Below are positions 5,298-5,864 of a DNA stretch of 5,864 nucleotides, piece by piece. Within the stretch, counting starts at the first letter, position 1; each line of letters starts with the position of its first letter. Under the pieces are notes generated by a model. The model saw nothing but the letters and a program-made list of their open reading frames with translations, did no database searches and was not told the DNA's origin. Source of the stretch: an uncultured PS1 clade bacterium (GTDB taxonomy: Bacteria > Pseudomonadota > Gammaproteobacteria > PS1 > Pseudothioglobaceae); the NCBI GenBank assembly GCA_937950605.1, contig CALFDA010000090.1:1-5864 (forward strand), read 5' to 3'. The translations under genes and the position numbers were made by a program.

Positions 5298-5660
5298 ATG
5301 CTTTCAGTTACACCTTATTTAATTCGTGCCTATCATGAGTGGATGCAAGATAGCAATCTTACACCGCACATTTTGGTTGATCTCTTAAATTCTGGTGTAA
5401 TTGTCCCAAAACCCTTTATCCAACAAGATAAAATTGTACTCAATATTAGCAATGATGCAACCCAGTCATTGAGTATAAATAACAAAGCGATTTCATTTAA
5501 AGCACGATTTAGCGGAAAATCTCAAGATGTCTATGTACCTATCGACGCTATATTAACGATTTATGCTGGTGAAAATGGTGAGGGAATGTTGTTTAAAAAT
5601 GAAGATGCGGCTACCCAAGCAGAAAACAATAAAAAACCTAATCTAACAATACTAGAATAG
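5298..5660 (+). CDS. sspB: ClpXP protease specificity-enhancing factor SspB
   Basis: SspB is an adaptor that binds ssrA-tagged and certain other proteins and delivers them to ClpXP in the cytosol. The folded substrate-binding domain occupies about 5-99: TPYLIRAYHEWMQDSNLTPH (5-24), VDLLNSGVIVP (27-37), KIVLNIS (45-51), FKARFSG (67-73), and VPIDAILTIYAGENGEGMLF (80-99). A short flexible linker (about 100-112) leads to the C-terminal KPNLTILE (113-120), which corresponds to the ClpX-docking tail RPALRVVK of E. coli. At 120 residues it is much shorter than the E. coli protein (165), and the difference is nearly all linker. TAAGGT overlapping the sspA stop is a weak Shine-Dalgarno about 9 bases before ATG 5298, so translation is probably coupled with sspA. 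Confidence 0.95.
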   Translation: MLSVTPYLIRAYHEWMQDSNLTPHILVDLLNSGVIVPKPFIQQDKIVLNISNDATQSLSINNKAISFKARFSGKSQDVYVPIDAILTIYAGENGEGMLFKNEDAATQAENNKKPNLTILE

Positions 5661-5685
5661 CAACACCCTCATTAAAACTTAAAAA

Positions 5686-5713
5686 TCTAGTTAAAATACA
5701 AAGTATTTCTAGA
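5686..5713 (-). terminator. Weak bulged hairpin, possible minus-strand terminator
   Basis: TCTAG-TTA-AAATAC (5686-5699) pairs with GTATTTCTAGA (5703-5713), an 11-bp stem with a three-base bulge and an AAA loop. Read on the minus strand it is followed by ATTTTT, as in an intrinsic terminator, while on the plus strand it is followed by AAAACATGG. It could end a minus-strand gene to the right of the window. The stem is very AT-rich, so confidence is low. No plus-strand terminator for sspB is visible. Confidence 0.3.
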
Positions 5714-5864
5714 AAACATGGATACACAATCGCAATCTGGTTTTACGTAATCTACAAATCGGGCTGAATAATGTGTGGTTTGATGTGATGTGTTTAGTCT
5801 ACTAAAAACTGCAAAAAACTAAAAAACCAAGAGAATTAGAACTAGGATTTTTATCACAATAGCT
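5714..5864. other. Intergenic tail without recognisable gene
   Basis: Stops are frequent in all frames. The longest minus-strand open run (including VDYVKPDCDCVSMF) is short and not something I recognise. The plus-strand ATG at 5719 opens only ten codons. A GATGTGATGTG stutter near 5780 is the only local repeat. I see no RNA gene. Confidence 0.5.

Noticed and set aside
5661..5864. tRNA or small RNA gene at the right edge
   Set aside because: No cloverleaf, T-loop or conserved RNA structure could be built; only a weak bulged hairpin is present.

Overview
The window comes from an AT-rich (roughly one third G+C by eye) proteobacterial chromosome. The order petA-petB-petC followed by sspA-sspB is a classical beta/gammaproteobacterial arrangement. 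The low G+C, long non-coding stretches and a decaying methyltransferase gene suggest a gammaproteobacterium with a reduced or symbiont-type genome. A thiotrophic SUP05/vesicomyid-bathymodiolin symbiont relative is my guess from style, not something the sequence proves.

Layout. Bases 1-65 hold the last codons of an unidentified plus-strand gene. Bases about 51-900 look empty, but the minus strand from 679 to about 153 carries a heavily eroded DNA methyltransferase gene. It can be read as a chain of conserved blocks scattered over all three minus frames, and it apparently lacks the C-terminal part of the family. A four-copy GGGTT tract with G-quadruplex potential and a 12-bp direct repeat lie just past its recognisable end. 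bioD (979-1617, plus) follows, alone and without other biotin genes. An AT-rich spacer (1618-2009) carries three variants of a GAGCCT-containing motif and a likely promoter for the cytochrome bc1 operon petA (Rieske), petB (cytochrome b) and petC (cytochrome c1), 2010-4567. A strong intrinsic terminator (4592-4630) ends that operon. sspA (4648-5286) and sspB (5298-5660) follow, and the last 204 bases contain no gene I can recognise.

How the genes work together. PetA, PetB and PetC form the complete three-subunit quinol:cytochrome c oxidoreductase, so this organism respires through complex III. SspA (an RNA-polymerase-associated GST-fold protein) and SspB (a ClpXP/ssrA adaptor) are regulatory and proteolysis factors commonly found beside petABC. 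BioD makes dethiobiotin.

I did not find a new multi-gene system. The points most worth a second look are the methyltransferase fossil, the PLWY version of the cytochrome b Qo motif, the GGGTT tract, and how sspA is transcribed so close behind a terminator.
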